A DNA stretch of 64,000 bases from Streptomyces spectabilis (GCF_008704795.1 NZ_CP023690.1:1866001-1930000), one strand, 5' to 3'; counted from the first letter of the stretch, positions 31,409 to 40,487 are shown. Translations and numbers: made by a program. Notes: a model not told the origin generated them from the letters alone.

Positions 31409-31870
31409 ATGGCCCTCACACAGCGCCGCGGCCGCCGGATCATGATGACGCCGGACGAGCTTGACTCCTTCCTGACCGCCGAGCGGACCTGCCGGGTGGC
31501 GACGGTGTCCGCCGACGGCGCCCCGCACGCGAGCCCACTGTGGTTCGTGTGGGACGGCACGTCCGTGTGGCTGTACTCGCTCACGCGCAGCAGGCGCTGG
31601 GCCGACCTCGGGCGCGACCCGCGGATCGCGGTCGTCGTCGACGCGGGCGAGGCGTACGGCGAACTGCGCGGCGCCGAGCTGACCGGCACCGTCGAGCGCG
31701 TCGGCGAGGCTCCGCGCGTCGGCGGGCCCTGCCCCGAACTCGACGCGGTGGAGCGGCTGTTCGCGCGCAAGAACTTCGGCATCGACGCGATGGTGCACGA
31801 CGGGCGGCACGCGTGGCTGCGGCTCACGCCGGACGCGGTGGCGTCCTGGGACTTCCGCAAGCTGACGTAG
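31409..31870 (+). CDS. PPOX-fold (FMN/F420-binding) protein
   Basis: 153 aa; ATG 31409 behind GAGGAG. Split-barrel motif: LTAERTCRVATVSADGAPHA then SPLWFVWDGTSVWLYSLTRS, the pyridoxamine 5'-phosphate oxidase-like signature, and RKNFGIDAMVHDGRHAWLRL toward the C-terminus. Members use FMN or F420; F420-type are common in Streptomyces. The substrate is unknown. Short intergenic regions to neighbours on the opposite strand, so an independent transcript. Confidence 0.88.
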   Translation: MALTQRRGRRIMMTPDELDSFLTAERTCRVATVSADGAPHASPLWFVWDGTSVWLYSLTRSRRWADLGRDPRIAVVVDAGEAYGELRGAELTGTVERVGEAPRVGGPCPELDAVERLFARKNFGIDAMVHDGRHAWLRLTPDAVASWDFRKLT

Positions 31871-31926
31871 TCGCGCCGGCGACGACGCAGGCCCACGTCC
31901 CTTTCAGCCGAGCCCCCGCGTCCCGT

Positions 31927-32829
31927 TCAGCCGAGCCCCGCGCCCGCCACCCGCAGCGCCTCCACCGCCGCGCGGATCGACGGGCGGCGGTCGGCGTCCG
32001 CGCGCCACACCACGTACACGTGCCGCCGCACCCGGTGGCGCACCGGCGCGGTCCGCACGCCCGCGGGCATCGGATCGCGGCCGAGGCGCGGCACCACGCA
32101 CACGCCGAGCCCGGCCGCGACCAGGGCGAGCTGGGTGTGGTGCTCCTCGGCGCGGTGGGCGACGCGCGGCTCGAAGCCCTTGCCGCGCAGGGTGAACATC
32201 AGCCACTCGTGGCAGAACTCGCCCTCCGTCCACGCGATCCACTCGTCCTCGGCGAAGTCCTCCAGGTCGACCTCCGGGCGGTCGGCCAGCGGGTGCGCCA
32301 CGGGCATCGCCACGTCGGCGGGGTCGTCGAGCAGGGGGGCCTTCAGCAGACCGTCGGGCAGCGGCAGCGGCTTGTTGTACCAGTCGAGGACCACCGCGAG
32401 GTCCAGATCGCCGCGCACCACCTTCTGGACGCCGGCCTGCGGCTCCAGCTCCTCGGCCGTCACGCGCAGGCCCGGGTGGTGGGCCCGCAGCGAGGCGAGG
32501 GTGGCGGGCAGCAGGCCGCGCATCGCCGTCGGGAACGCGGCTATCCCCAGCCGGCCGACCGCCTTGCCGCGCTGCCGCTCCAGGTCCGACTGGGCCAGCT
32601 CCACCTGGGACAGGATGCGCGCGGCGTGGTCGGCGAGCAGCCGTCCGGCGTCCGTGAGGCGCACCCCCCGGCCGTTCTTCGCGAGCAGCTGCTGGCCCAC
32701 CTCGCGCTCCAGCTTGGTCATCTGCTGCGAGACGGCGGACGTCGTGACGTGCAGCCCGGCGGCGGCGCCGCTCACCGATCCGTGCCGCGCGAGCGCGTCG
32801 AGGGTCCGCAGGCGCTCCAGATTCAACAT
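31927..32829 (-). CDS. LysR-family regulator
   Basis: 300 aa; winged helix MLNLERLRTLDALARHGSVS then GAAAGLHVTTSAVSQQMTKL, with a full effector-binding domain after residue 85 (GRLGIAAFPTAMRGLLPATL). The start codon at 32829 has CGGAG five bases ahead. A small leader ORF ends 7 bp inside the gene. It is divergent from an EamA exporter (32965) and probably regulates it. Confidence 0.92.
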   Translation of the reverse strand: MLNLERLRTLDALARHGSVSGAAAGLHVTTSAVSQQMTKLEREVGQQLLAKNGRGVRLTDAGRLLADHAARILSQVELAQSDLERQRGKAVGRLGIAAFPTAMRGLLPATLASLRAHHPGLRVTAEELEPQAGVQKVVRGDLDLAVVLDWYNKPLPLPDGLLKAPLLDDPADVAMPVAHPLADRPEVDLEDFAEDEWIAWTEGEFCHEWLMFTLRGKGFEPRVAHRAEEHHTQLALVAAGLGVCVVPRLGRDPMPAGVRTAPVRHRVRRHVYVVWRADADRRPSIRAAVEALRVAGAGLG

Positions 32830-32879
32830 GGCCGCTCCGGACTCGACATGGCCGCGCTCAGCATGACTGCACTCAGCAT
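32823..32879 (-). CDS. Possible 18-aa leader ORF overlapping LysR start
   Basis: GGAG-N5-ATG at 32879 begins MLSAVMLSAAMSSPERPC, stopping with TGA 32825-32823, so the stop overlaps the LysR start region (ATG 32829). The sequence arises from two tandem GCAGTCATG/GCGGCCATG repeats, each offering an ATG. Translation of this ORF would place ribosomes directly at the LysR start and could couple or limit its expression. Size and repetitive nature make coding status uncertain. Confidence 0.35.
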   Translation of the reverse strand: MLSAVMLSAAMSSPERPC

Positions 32880-32964
32880 GACTGCTCCAGGATCGACATA
32901 TAAGTGATGCTACGCGATACCCAGCACAAAAACTCGCTTGTACTAAGGCGTCCGGTGATCCATC

Positions 32965-33957
32965 GTGACGAGCATGACCACCTCCGCCGCCGTCCCGGCC
33001 TCGGCTCCCGCCCCCACAGCCGCTCCCGCACCCGCCGAAGCCGCCCAGGACGCCTCCCCGCGCGCGGACGGCCGTCGCAGGCTCGACTGGCGCCTGCGCT
33101 TCGCCTTCCTCTCGCTCGTGTGGGGCTTCAGCTTCCTGTTCATCAAGGTCGGCACGGACGGATACGCACCGTTCCAGGTCACCTTCGGGCGGCTGCTGTT
33201 CGGCACGCTGGTGGTCGCGGTCTTCCTGGTGGTGAAGCGCGAGCGGCTCCCCCGCTCCCCGCGCACCTGGGCGCATCTGTCGGTGGCGGCCCTCCTGCTC
33301 AACGCGGCGCCGTTCTCCCTGTTCGCGTACTCGGAGCTGACGATCCCCTCGACGCTGGCGGGGATCTGCAACGCGACGTCGCCGCTGTGGGGCATGGCCC
33401 TGTCCCTCGTCGCGCTCTCCGAGGACCGCCCCACGCGCCGCCGGGTCGCGGGCCTCGGCCTCGGCTTCCTCGGGGTGCTCACGGTCCTCGGCGCCTGGCA
33501 GGGCTTCAGCGGCCTGGACGCCCGGGGCACGGGCATGGCCCTGCTGGCCTCGCTGTGCTACCCGATCGGCTGGATCTACGTACGCCGCACCCTGGCGGGC
33601 TCCGGCCACTCGAACCTCGCCCTCACCGGCGCCCAGCTCTTCGTCGCCACGGTCGAACTGGCCGTCGTGACCCCGCTGTTCACGACGCTGCCGCGGCATT
33701 TCCCCGTGGTGCCGCTGCTCGCGGTCGTCGCCCTCGGCGCGGTCGGCACGGGCCTGGCCTTCCTGGTGCAGTACGACATCGTCTCCGAGGTCGGCCCGAC
33801 GACCGCCCAGATGGTCACGTACTTCACCCCGGTGATCGCGACGGCGGCGGGCGTGGCCGTCCTCGGCGAGTCCCTGGCCTGGACGACGCCGATAGGTGCC
33901 GTGATCATCCTGGCGGGCGCCGCGCTCACGCAGTCCAAGCCGCGCGGGGCCAGGTGA
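32965..33957 (+). CDS. EamA/DMT-family exporter
   Basis: 330 aa. Ten membrane helices: LRFAFLSLVWGFSFLFIKVG first, with the second EamA half beginning about residue 180. An N-terminal 40-residue Ala/Pro-rich tail precedes helix 1. The family exports metabolites, amino acids or drugs. The start is GTG 32965 or ATG 32974. The divergent LysR gene is a likely regulator. The order (exporter plus LysR) recurs in Streptomyces. Confidence 0.9.
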   Translation: MTSMTTSAAVPASAPAPTAAPAPAEAAQDASPRADGRRRLDWRLRFAFLSLVWGFSFLFIKVGTDGYAPFQVTFGRLLFGTLVVAVFLVVKRERLPRSPRTWAHLSVAALLLNAAPFSLFAYSELTIPSTLAGICNATSPLWGMALSLVALSEDRPTRRRVAGLGLGFLGVLTVLGAWQGFSGLDARGTGMALLASLCYPIGWIYVRRTLAGSGHSNLALTGAQLFVATVELAVVTPLFTTLPRHFPVVPLLAVVALGAVGTGLAFLVQYDIVSEVGPTTAQMVTYFTPVIATAAGVAVLGESLAWTTPIGAVIILAGAALTQSKPRGAR

Positions 33958-34009
33958 ACGCCCCCGGAGAGGCACGCGCCACGAGGCACCAGCGGGGAAG
34001 CGGCGGCCG

Positions 34010-35341
34010 TCAGCCGTAGCGGCGCTCCACCACCGGCCCCATGGCTGCCACCAGGGCCTCGGCCACGCCCGCGGTGTCGTCCCCGCCGAGCGCGGAGACG
34101 GTGATCCGCACGCCCGGGGCCGCGCCCAAGCGGAACCGCGCCCCCGGGGCGACCGCCCAGCCCGCGTGCAGCATCCGGGCCACCACGCCGGTCTCGTCGG
34201 GGACCGGCACCCACACGTTCATACCGCTGCGCCCGTACGCGGTGACGCCGCGCTCGGCGAGGGCCGCGATCAGCGCGTCCCGTCTGCGTCCGTACGCCGC
34301 GGCCACCTCCCGGGCGTCGACCGCGCCGCTCTCCCAGAGGTGTACGACGGCCCGCTGGAGCACCTTGCTCACCCAGCCGGGGCCGAGCCGCAGCCGGCCC
34401 TGCACCCGGTCGACGGTCTCGACGTCACCGGCGAGCACGGCCAGGCGCAGATCGGGGCCGTACGCCTTGGCCGTGGAGCGGACGAACGCCCAGGCGTGGG
34501 TCACGCCGGTCAGCGTGTGCAGCGGCAGGTCGACGATGCCGTGGCCGTGGTCGTCCTCGATGACCAGCGTCTCCTTGTGCGCGGCGAGGACCTCTCGCAC
34601 GGCACGCGCACGCGTGGCGCTGACGGCGGCCCCTGTCGGATTCTGGGCGCGCGCGGTGACGACGAGCGCGCGGGCGCCCGCGCGCAGCGCCCGCTCGACG
34701 TCGTCGGGCAGCGGCCCCTCGTCATCGACACCGACCGGAACCGGCCGCAGGCCGAGCGCGGGCACGAGGTCCAGGACGCTGCCCCACCCGGGATCCTCCA
34801 CGGCCACCGCGTCGCCGACCTTCAGCCGGGCGACGAGCACCCGCTCGATCGCGTCGAGCGCTCCGGAGGTGACGGCCAGCGGCCCCTGGGGCACCCCGTC
34901 GCGGTCGAGCATCCCGCGCGCGCAGCGGCTGAACGCGGGGTCGAATGGCGACTCCCCGTACAGGTCGGGGTGGATGTCCGCGTGCGCCGCCGCGGCCGCG
35001 AAGGCCTCGGCTAGCGACGGCAGGAGCGCCGTGTCCGGGTTGCCGCTGGCGACGTCCCGCACCCCGGGCGGCACGACGAGGCGGCTGTACTCGCGCGCGG
35101 TGGTCGCGGGCTTGCTCCGCACCCGGCTGCCGCGCCTCCCGGCCGTCTCGATCACACCGCGCTCGCGCAGCGTGCGGTAGGCCGCCGCCACCGTATTGGG
35201 ATTCACCCCCAGCTGGCGCGCCAACTCCCGCATCGGGGGCAGCGATTGCCCCGGTTCCAGGTCACCGCGCCCCACGGCGCGCTCGACACTGGCGGCGATC
35301 TCAGCTGCGCCGCGCCCAGCGATCGGATACTCTCCTAGCAC
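34010..35341 (-). CDS. MocR-family regulator (GntR + aminotransferase fold)
   Basis: 443 aa. GntR winged helix at residues 14-75 (GRGAAEIAASVERAVGRGDL, LPPMRELARQLGVNPNTVAA), then a fold-type I aminotransferase domain with Asn-Pro (ARAQNPTGAAVSATRARAVR), Asp (LVIEDDHGHGI) and the lysine-region AFVRSTAKAYGPDLRL that would bind PLP. MocR proteins sense PLP or related compounds. Leaderless from a -35 TTGCCT, N17, CATACT promoter containing a palindrome. Divergent from a PPOX-fold gene, matching the common PdxR-PPOX/PLP metabolism theme. Confidence 0.9.
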   Translation of the reverse strand: MLGEYPIAGRGAAEIAASVERAVGRGDLEPGQSLPPMRELARQLGVNPNTVAAAYRTLRERGVIETAGRRGSRVRSKPATTAREYSRLVVPPGVRDVASGNPDTALLPSLAEAFAAAAAHADIHPDLYGESPFDPAFSRCARGMLDRDGVPQGPLAVTSGALDAIERVLVARLKVGDAVAVEDPGWGSVLDLVPALGLRPVPVGVDDEGPLPDDVERALRAGARALVVTARAQNPTGAAVSATRARAVREVLAAHKETLVIEDDHGHGIVDLPLHTLTGVTHAWAFVRSTAKAYGPDLRLAVLAGDVETVDRVQGRLRLGPGWVSKVLQRAVVHLWESGAVDAREVAAAYGRRRDALIAALAERGVTAYGRSGMNVWVPVPDETGVVARMLHAGWAVAPGARFRLGAAPGVRITVSALGGDDTAGVAEALVAAMGPVVERRYG

Positions 35342-35352
35342 AAAGCACAGTA

Positions 35353-35364
35353 TGCACTAGTGCA
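35353..35364. promoter_or_regulatory. Palindromic operator in MocR promoter spacer
   Basis: TGCACTAGTGCA is a perfect 12-bp palindrome. It lies between TTGCCT (-35) and CATACT (-10) of the minus-strand MocR promoter, so binding would block transcription; autoregulation is the simple reading. It also lies upstream of the divergent gene at 35437. Confidence 0.55.
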
Positions 35365-35436
35365 ATAGATGAGGCAAAGCGGCGGCGCGCACGGCCCACG
35401 GAGGCCGGAGCGCGACGCGCACCCGAGGGAGAAGCC

Positions 35437-36141
35437 ATGGAGACGACGACGCACCCGGCCGCGCCGGACAGCGCCCCCTATGCGGCGACCGACCGCACCG
35501 TGCCCACCCGGGCCCGCGAACGGGCCGCGTACGACCGCGCGCTGGTGCACGCGATACTCGACGAGTCGTACGTGTGCCACCTCGCCTTCGTCCGCGACGG
35601 TGCCCCGGTCGTCCTGCCGACGCTGTACGGGCGGGTCGGCGAGCGGCTCTACGTGCACGGCTCGACGGGGTCGCGCCCGCTGCGGATGGCCGGGGCCGCG
35701 CAGCCGGACGACGGCGCGGACCCGGGCCTCCCGGTGTGTCTGACGGTGACGCACGTCGACGGCCTCGTCCTGGCCCGCTCGGCCTTCCACCACTCGATCA
35801 ACTACCGCTCCGTGGTGGTGCACGGCATCGCGCGCCCGGTCACGGACCCGGAGGAGAAGCGGACCGCGCTCGACGCGCTGGTCGAGCACGTGGTGCCCGG
35901 CCGCGCCGCCGACTCGCGGCCCGCGAACGCCAAGGAGCTGGCCGCGACCGCCGTGCTCAGCCTCGATCTCGCCGAGGTGTCCGCGAAGGTGCGCACCGGC
36001 GGGCCGAACGACGACCCGGAGGACATGGACCTGCCCCACTGGGCGGGCGTCGTGCCGCTGCGCAAGGGCTACGACCCGGTCGTGCCGTCCGCCGACCTGG
36101 CCCCCGGCATCGAGGTCCCCGACTATCTGATCGAGCCCTGA
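35437..36141 (+). CDS. PPOX-fold (FMN-binding split-barrel) protein
   Basis: 234 aa, ATG 35437 with GAGGGAGAAG ahead. FMN-binding split-barrel signature: [80 protein letters not shown]. Pyridoxamine 5'-phosphate oxidase-like members include heme- and flavin-related enzymes. Divergence from a MocR regulator points to a link with B6 metabolism, but the PNPOx catalytic residues cannot be confirmed. The 3' end overlaps the convergent EamA gene by 19 bp. Confidence 0.88.
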   Translation: METTTHPAAPDSAPYAATDRTVPTRARERAAYDRALVHAILDESYVCHLAFVRDGAPVVLPTLYGRVGERLYVHGSTGSRPLRMAGAAQPDDGADPGLPVCLTVTHVDGLVLARSAFHHSINYRSVVVHGIARPVTDPEEKRTALDALVEHVVPGRAADSRPANAKELAATAVLSLDLAEVSAKVRTGGPNDDPEDMDLPHWAGVVPLRKGYDPVVPSADLAPGIEVPDYLIEP

Positions 36142-37139
36142 CCCGCGCGGCGCGCGCGTGCCGCGGCGCGCGCCTCCGCCGCGGCGAGTCCCGTGACGGC
36201 CGCGAGCATCAGGAGGGTGCCCGCGACGGTGGCGGCGTTCAGCTCCTCACCGAGCAGGGTGACGGCGATGGCCGCCGCGCTCACCGGCTCCAGGAGCATG
36301 ATCACGGAGACGGTCGCGGAGCGGACGACGGCGGCCCCCGCGAAGTACAGCGCGTACGCGAGGGCCGTCGGCACGGCGGCGATGTACAGCAGACAGCCGA
36401 GCACGCGGGCCGCGTCGGCGGTGTGCGGCCACAGCCCCTCGGCCGCGGCGAACGGCAGCAGGCACAGCGACACCACCGCGAACGACCACACCGTGGTGCT
36501 GGACGCGTCGGCCTCGCCGTCCCGCCCCCACCACCGGGTCAGGAGCGTCATGACGGCGTACCCGGCGGCGGACGCCAGGGCGAAGACCACGCCCCAGGGG
36601 CGCACGGCCGACTCGCCGCCGCCCACGAAGAGGACGCCGAGCCCGGCGAGCGCGCCGCCCACCGCGCAGAGGCCGCCGAGCCCGAGGCGCTCACCCATGG
36701 TCAGCCGGGCGCCGAGCGCGATGAGCACGGGCCCCGCCCCGAGTGTGACGACCGTGCCGACCGCGAGGCCGGTGGCCTCCACGGCGGCGAAGTACGCGGT
36801 CTGGAACACGGTCAGGGCCAGACCGATCGCGAGGACGCGCCCGGCCCTGCGGCCCAGCGGCCCGCGCGCGGGCGTGCGGCGGACTCCGCCGCGCGGCCGC
36901 ACAAGACGCGCGGCGAGCAGCAGCAGGAACCCTCCGGCGCAACGCCAGAAGGAGAGGGTGACGGGCCCCATGTCACCGGCTGAGAAGACCAGCGAGGCGG
37001 CGGCACCCGCGGTGCCCCAGGCGGCTCCGGCGATGCTCAGATAGACGAGGCCGCGCCCCACGGAGAGCCGGGGAAGGGCGGTGGTGGCGACGGGGGTGGC
37101 GTCCGTGGACGCCGTGGACATGCTGGACACGCTCGACAC
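36123..37139 (-). CDS. EamA/DMT-family exporter
   Basis: 338 aa with about ten hydrophobic helices; starts [20 protein letters not shown] after an N-terminal polar 25 residues, and the second EamA repeat begins near residue 190 ([20 protein letters not shown]). No close ribosome site; GTG/ATG start choice is uncertain by up to six codons. A short leader ORF, a hairpin and a promoter lie upstream at 37315-37432. Confidence 0.9.
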   Translation of the reverse strand: MSSVSSMSTASTDATPVATTALPRLSVGRGLVYLSIAGAAWGTAGAAASLVFSAGDMGPVTLSFWRCAGGFLLLLAARLVRPRGGVRRTPARGPLGRRAGRVLAIGLALTVFQTAYFAAVEATGLAVGTVVTLGAGPVLIALGARLTMGERLGLGGLCAVGGALAGLGVLFVGGGESAVRPWGVVFALASAAGYAVMTLLTRWWGRDGEADASSTTVWSFAVVSLCLLPFAAAEGLWPHTADAARVLGCLLYIAAVPTALAYALYFAGAAVVRSATVSVIMLLEPVSAAAIAVTLLGEELNAATVAGTLLMLAAVTGLAAAEARAAARARRAGQGSIR

Positions 37140-37314
37140 GTGGAATCTCCGCAGCGGATCGAAAGGGAGACCGCGTCACGGCCGGGCGTGGCGACGAGGA
37201 GTGCCCGCAGGCACGGGCTCAACAGGGGCCGCCCCGTAGAAGAAGGGGGACGGCATCCCGCACGGCCGCTGGGACGCAGGTCTGGGACTGTCGTCTGCGG
37301 GCAGCGCCGTTCAG

Positions 37315-37331
37315 CCCGGCCGACGGCCGGG
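37315..37331 (-). terminator. GC hairpin between leader ORF and EamA gene
   Basis: CCCGGCC-GAC-GGCCGGG perfect stem, 23 bp behind the leader ORF stop and 176 bp before the EamA start. No T-run. It could act as an attenuator. Confidence 0.45.
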
Positions 37332-37353
37332 CGTGATCCGTGGGGGCCCGCTC

Positions 37354-37395
37354 TCAGGCGGCCGGAGGCGGAAGAACGAGTGCTCGTGCGTGCAT
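37354..37395 (-). CDS. Possible 13-aa leaderless leader peptide with PPP
   Basis: ATG 37395 reads MHARALVLPPPAA and stops at TGA 37356-37354. A -10 box TAGGGT ends seven bases upstream and a -35 TTGTCC is 18 bp further, so the RNA would start at the ATG. Three consecutive prolines are a classical ribosome-stalling motif relieved by EF-P. A GC hairpin follows, then the EamA gene. The arrangement resembles translational attenuation. Very small; evidence is arrangement only. Confidence 0.4.
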   Translation of the reverse strand: MHARALVLPPPAA

Positions 37396-37402
37396 GATCG
37401 GC

Positions 37403-37432
37403 ACCCTATGCGGCGGTCCCGCTCGGGGACAA
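37403..37432 (-). promoter_or_regulatory. Promoter for the leader peptide/EamA transcript
   Basis: TTGTCC (minus strand, 37432-37427), 18-bp spacer, TAGGGT (37408-37403). It overlaps the 3' end of the next gene to the right. Confidence 0.45.
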
Positions 37433-38422
37433 CCGTTGTTCGGATTCCGGGACGGCGCCCGCGCTCCCGTCGGACGACGGCTTCACGGGCGCGGACGACT
37501 GGGCGATGAACGCGCCCACCAGGACGAGGGCGCCCCCGGCGAGCTGCGGCGCCGAGAGCCGCTCCCCCAGCACCACCCAGGCGAGCACGGTGGCGACGAC
37601 CGCTTCGAGGCAGGCCACGACGCCCGCGACCGCCGGGGAGAGACGACGCACCGAGAGGACCCCGGTGACGTACGCGACGACCGTGGCGATCAGCACGATC
37701 CAGCAGAGGAGCACCCACGCGGGCACGCGCGAGCCGTCCATGGCGGCGGTGCGGGCGAGCACGCCCCAGTCCATGCCCCACGGGCGGGCGATCACCGTGA
37801 GCACGGCCGCGCCGACGAGCAGGCCGTACGCGATGACGCCGAGCGGATCCGGGGCGTCGGCGCCCGCGTCGCCGCCCTGGTCGGACAGGACGAAGTAGCC
37901 GACCTGGCAGCAGGCGGCGCCGAGCGCGAGCAGGAGTCCGACCGCGTCGAAGCTGAGCCCCGCCCAGACCTCCACGACGCAGGCGAGCCCGCCGACGGCG
38001 AGCACCACGCCGAGCGCGGCCGCCCGCGTCACGGGCCTGCGCTGCACGAACCGCACCCAGCCCAGGACGAGCGCGGGCGCGAGGTACTCCACGAGCAGGG
38101 CCACGCCGACCGGAATGCGGGAGATCGAGGCGAAGTAGCAGGCCTGCACACCGGCGACGGCGAGCAGTCCGAACCCGGCGAGCAGCGCGGGCCTGCGCCG
38201 CACGAGCGCCCGGTGCCGCCAGGCCACGGGCAGCATCACGAGCGCGGCGCCCGCGACCCGCAGCCACACCACGTGCAGCGAGTCGAGACCCGCTTCGATC
38301 AGCGGTTTGGCCGCGACGCCCGAGCCGCCGAAGGCGACCGCCGACACCAGGGCGAGGCCGAGGCCGAGCCCCCTGCCGCCGTCCGCCGCCCCCCGACGCT
38401 TGTTCTGAGTCCCACGCACCGG
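37406..38422 (-). CDS. EamA/DMT-family exporter
   Basis: About 338 aa from GTG 38422. Ten membrane helices, first repeat GLGLALVSAVAFGGSGVAAK, helix motif SLHVVWLRVAGAALVMLPVA. C-terminal tail is polar. The start is uncertain: GTG 38422 or ATG 38467, neither with a strong ribosome site. Same orientation as the EamA gene downstream but with its own promoter region. Substrate unknown. Confidence 0.88.
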   Translation of the reverse strand, partial: PVRGTQNKRRGAADGGRGLGLGLALVSAVAFGGSGVAAKPLIEAGLDSLHVVWLRVAGAALVMLPVAWRHRALVRRRPALLAGFGLLAVAGVQACYFASISRIPVGVALLVEYLAPALVLGWVRFVQRRPVTRAAALGVVLAVGGLACVVEVWAGLSFDAVGLLLALGAACCQVGYFVLSDQGGDAGADAPDPLGVIAYGLLVGAAVLTVIARPWGMDWGVLARTAAMDGSRVPAWVLLCWIVLIATVVAYVTGVLSVRRLSPAVAGVVACLEAVVATVLAWVVLGERLSAPQLAGGALVLVGAFIAQSSAPVKPSSDGSAGAVPESEQRLSPSGTAA

Positions 38423-38525
38423 CACATGATGACAGCCGAGGTCATGACCGTCACCCCTGATGACCACTGTCTCAATCGGCGGACGGCGCCGTGCCGTGCG
38501 CGCCGGTCACGCCCGGCGCGGGCCG

Positions 38526-39104
38526 TCAGAAGGCCGGCTCGCCTTCCGCGTCGCCGTCGCTCTCCAGCCGTGCGAGCAGCACGTCGGCGTCGACGCCCGC
38601 GCGCCGCAGCACCTCGACGGCCCGGCACTCCCGGTCGGCGGCGAGGGCGGCGAGCAGGTCGACCCCCTGGGCCAGGCGCTCGCCGCGCAGCACGGCACGC
38701 GCGTGCGCGGCCTCCATGGCTCCGGCCGCCGCGGGCGAGAGAACCGTTTCCTTGGCGGACGGCACGAGCGGCACGGCCCCGGAGTCCTCGACGGTGCCCT
38801 GCCACTGGAGGCCGTAGCCGATGCTGCGCTGGACGAGATAGCCGAGCAGCCGCGCGATCTGCGGCCCGCCGTCGAAGACCGCCCGGACCTGCGGCTCGTA
38901 CTCCAGGAGCGAGTGCAGCAGATGGGCCGTGTCGACCTGCCTGTCCCCGTCGCGCACGGCCCGCCTGCGCGCACCGGACAGCACCGAGGCCAGCGCCGCG
39001 CTCAGGCTGGAATCGACGTCGGTTCGGGTCGGGCCGGGTTCGGCACCCTGGGGGGTACGGCTTTGCACACCTCCCACCCCATCAGTCCCCACAGCTCCCG
39101 GCAT
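38526..39104 (-). CDS. Clp N-terminal-domain protein
   Basis: 192 aa; two Clp-N repeats: SAALASVLSGARRRAVRDGD, QVDTAHLLHSLLEYEPQVRA and VLSPAAAGAMEAAHARAVLR, RLAQGVDLLAALAADRECRA. Resembles the N-terminal domain of ClpC without the ATPase domains, as in stand-alone Clp-N proteins of Streptomyces that act as adaptor or anti-adaptor candidates. N-terminal 35 residues are a linker. Start ATG 39104 has a weak ribosome site, so starts inside the next codons remain possible. Confidence 0.83.
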   Translation of the reverse strand: MPGAVGTDGVGGVQSRTPQGAEPGPTRTDVDSSLSAALASVLSGARRRAVRDGDRQVDTAHLLHSLLEYEPQVRAVFDGGPQIARLLGYLVQRSIGYGLQWQGTVEDSGAVPLVPSAKETVLSPAAAGAMEAAHARAVLRGERLAQGVDLLAALAADRECRAVEVLRRAGVDADVLLARLESDGDAEGEPAF

Positions 39105-39266
39105 CGGCGGCGGGAAGCATTTCCGCGTCCCACACAAGTTGGGCACTGCCGGGCGGGTTGTCCTCCTTACGGATGACTTTCTGCTGTTTTCGCAGGTGGG
39201 GCGTGCGCTTTTGTGCTGCGCGCCGGGTGCGCAACCACTTCGCTCCGGCGCTCGTCTGTCTGTGGC

Positions 39267-39455
39267 ATGGAGAGCAGGTGCTGGCTGGTCACCCTGCCGG
39301 CGGTCGACGGCCGACTGTACGTGTACCGCGTGTACGCGCCGGAGGACGCCCTGCCCGCCGACCTGTTCTGGGAAGCGTGGCACTGCCACGACGAGAGCCC
39401 CTTCCCCCGGGCCTCCGACCTCTTCGACGCGGCCGAGATACAGCGCGTCGGCTGA
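39267..39455 (+). CDS. Small conserved hypothetical protein (62 aa)
   Basis: MESRCWLVTLPAVDGRLYVY followed by RVYAPEDALPADLFWEAWHC and HDESPFPRASDLFDAAEIQR. Trp/Cys/His-rich. I do not recognise the family; the amino-acid composition and codon bias look genuine. No strong ribosome site upstream of ATG 39267. Confidence 0.6.
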   Translation: MESRCWLVTLPAVDGRLYVYRVYAPEDALPADLFWEAWHCHDESPFPRASDLFDAAEIQRVG

Positions 39456-39521
39456 CCGCGCGGCCTTCCGACCGGCGCCGGAGCCGCCTTCACGGGGCAC
39501 CTGCACGGGTCGCGGCCGGGG

Positions 39522-40328
39522 CTACCGCTCCGGGCGCCGGCCGTTCACCACCGTCGCGTACAGCTCCTCGTCCGTGACGACGCGCGGCACGAGGCCCGCG
39601 TCCGTGACGGCCGCGACCGCCGAGGTCACCTGCCGCTCGCTCGTCTCGAACAGCAGGCATCCGCCCGGCGCCAGCCAGCGCGCCGCGTCCGCCGTCACCC
39701 GCCGCAGCACGTCGAGCCCGTCGGCTCCGCCGTCGAGGGCGACGCGCGCCTCGTGCTCACGGGCCTCGACGGGCAGCAGCGCGACCTCGTCGGAGGGGAC
39801 GTACGGCACGTTGGCCAGCAGGACGTCGACCCGCCCGCGGAGCGCGGCGGGCAGCGCCTCGTACAGGTCACCCTCGTACACGTGGCCTCCGGCCTCGCCC
39901 ACGTTGCGGCGGGCGCAGGCCACGGCCGCCGGGTCGATGTCGGCGGCGTGCAGCTCGGCCCGGCCTAGCGCGGCCGCGACGGCGGCCCCCAGCGCACCGG
40001 ACCCGCAGCACAGGTCGACGACGACGGCACCGGGCGCCGACAGCGCGGCCGCCTCGCGGACGAGGGCCTCGGTACGGCGGCGCGGCACGAAGACCCCGGC
40101 GTCGACGGCGATGCGCAGACCCGCGAAATCGGCCCAGCCCACGACGTGTTCCAGCGGCAGGCCGCTCGCCCGCCGCGCCACCATGGCGTCGAGTTCCTCG
40201 GGGGTCGCGGCGGCGGCCATGAGCAGGTCCGCCTCCTCCTCGGCGAACACACAGCCCGCCGCGCGCAGCCGTGCCACGACGGCGGCGGGAGCCGGGGGAC
40301 GCTCGGCGGAGTGGGCGAGGGCTGGCAT
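39522..40328 (-). CDS. N5-glutamine methyltransferase-like protein (HemK/PrmC-type)
   Basis: 268 aa; ATG 40328 with GGAAGG ahead. SAM-binding motif VVVDLCCGSGALGAAVAAAL, Asp in HAADIDPAAVAC, and the substrate motif LLANVPYVPSDEVALLP. PrmC enzymes use NPPY; here the motif reads NVPY, as in the TIGR03704 subgroup of actinobacteria. Expected to methylate a glutamine side chain, possibly of a release factor or ribosomal protein, but the replacement leaves specificity open. N-terminal helical domain present. Confidence 0.85.
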   Translation of the reverse strand: MPALAHSAERPPAPAAVVARLRAAGCVFAEEEADLLMAAAATPEELDAMVARRASGLPLEHVVGWADFAGLRIAVDAGVFVPRRRTEALVREAAALSAPGAVVVDLCCGSGALGAAVAAALGRAELHAADIDPAAVACARRNVGEAGGHVYEGDLYEALPAALRGRVDVLLANVPYVPSDEVALLPVEAREHEARVALDGGADGLDVLRRVTADAARWLAPGGCLLFETSERQVTSAVAAVTDAGLVPRVVTDEELYATVVNGRRPER

Positions 40329-40404
40329 GAAGGAGCCTTCCGGCAGTACGGAGGAGGGAGGTGACCAGCCTATCCGGCCGCCGCGAGCGGCCAGTTCGGC
40401 CGTC

Positions 40405-40433
40405 TTGAATGTTGCGGAGCCTGGGGCTACTTT
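40405..40433 (+). promoter_or_regulatory. Promoter for the SRPBCC gene
   Basis: TTGAAT, 17-bp spacer, TACTTT (40428-40433): a good sigma-70-like promoter about 50 bp ahead of the start codon. Confidence 0.6.
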
Positions 40434-40487
40434 CCGCGACACCGTCGCTGCGCCCGCCGCAGCGCCCGACGAGAAGGGGTGGTCGCA

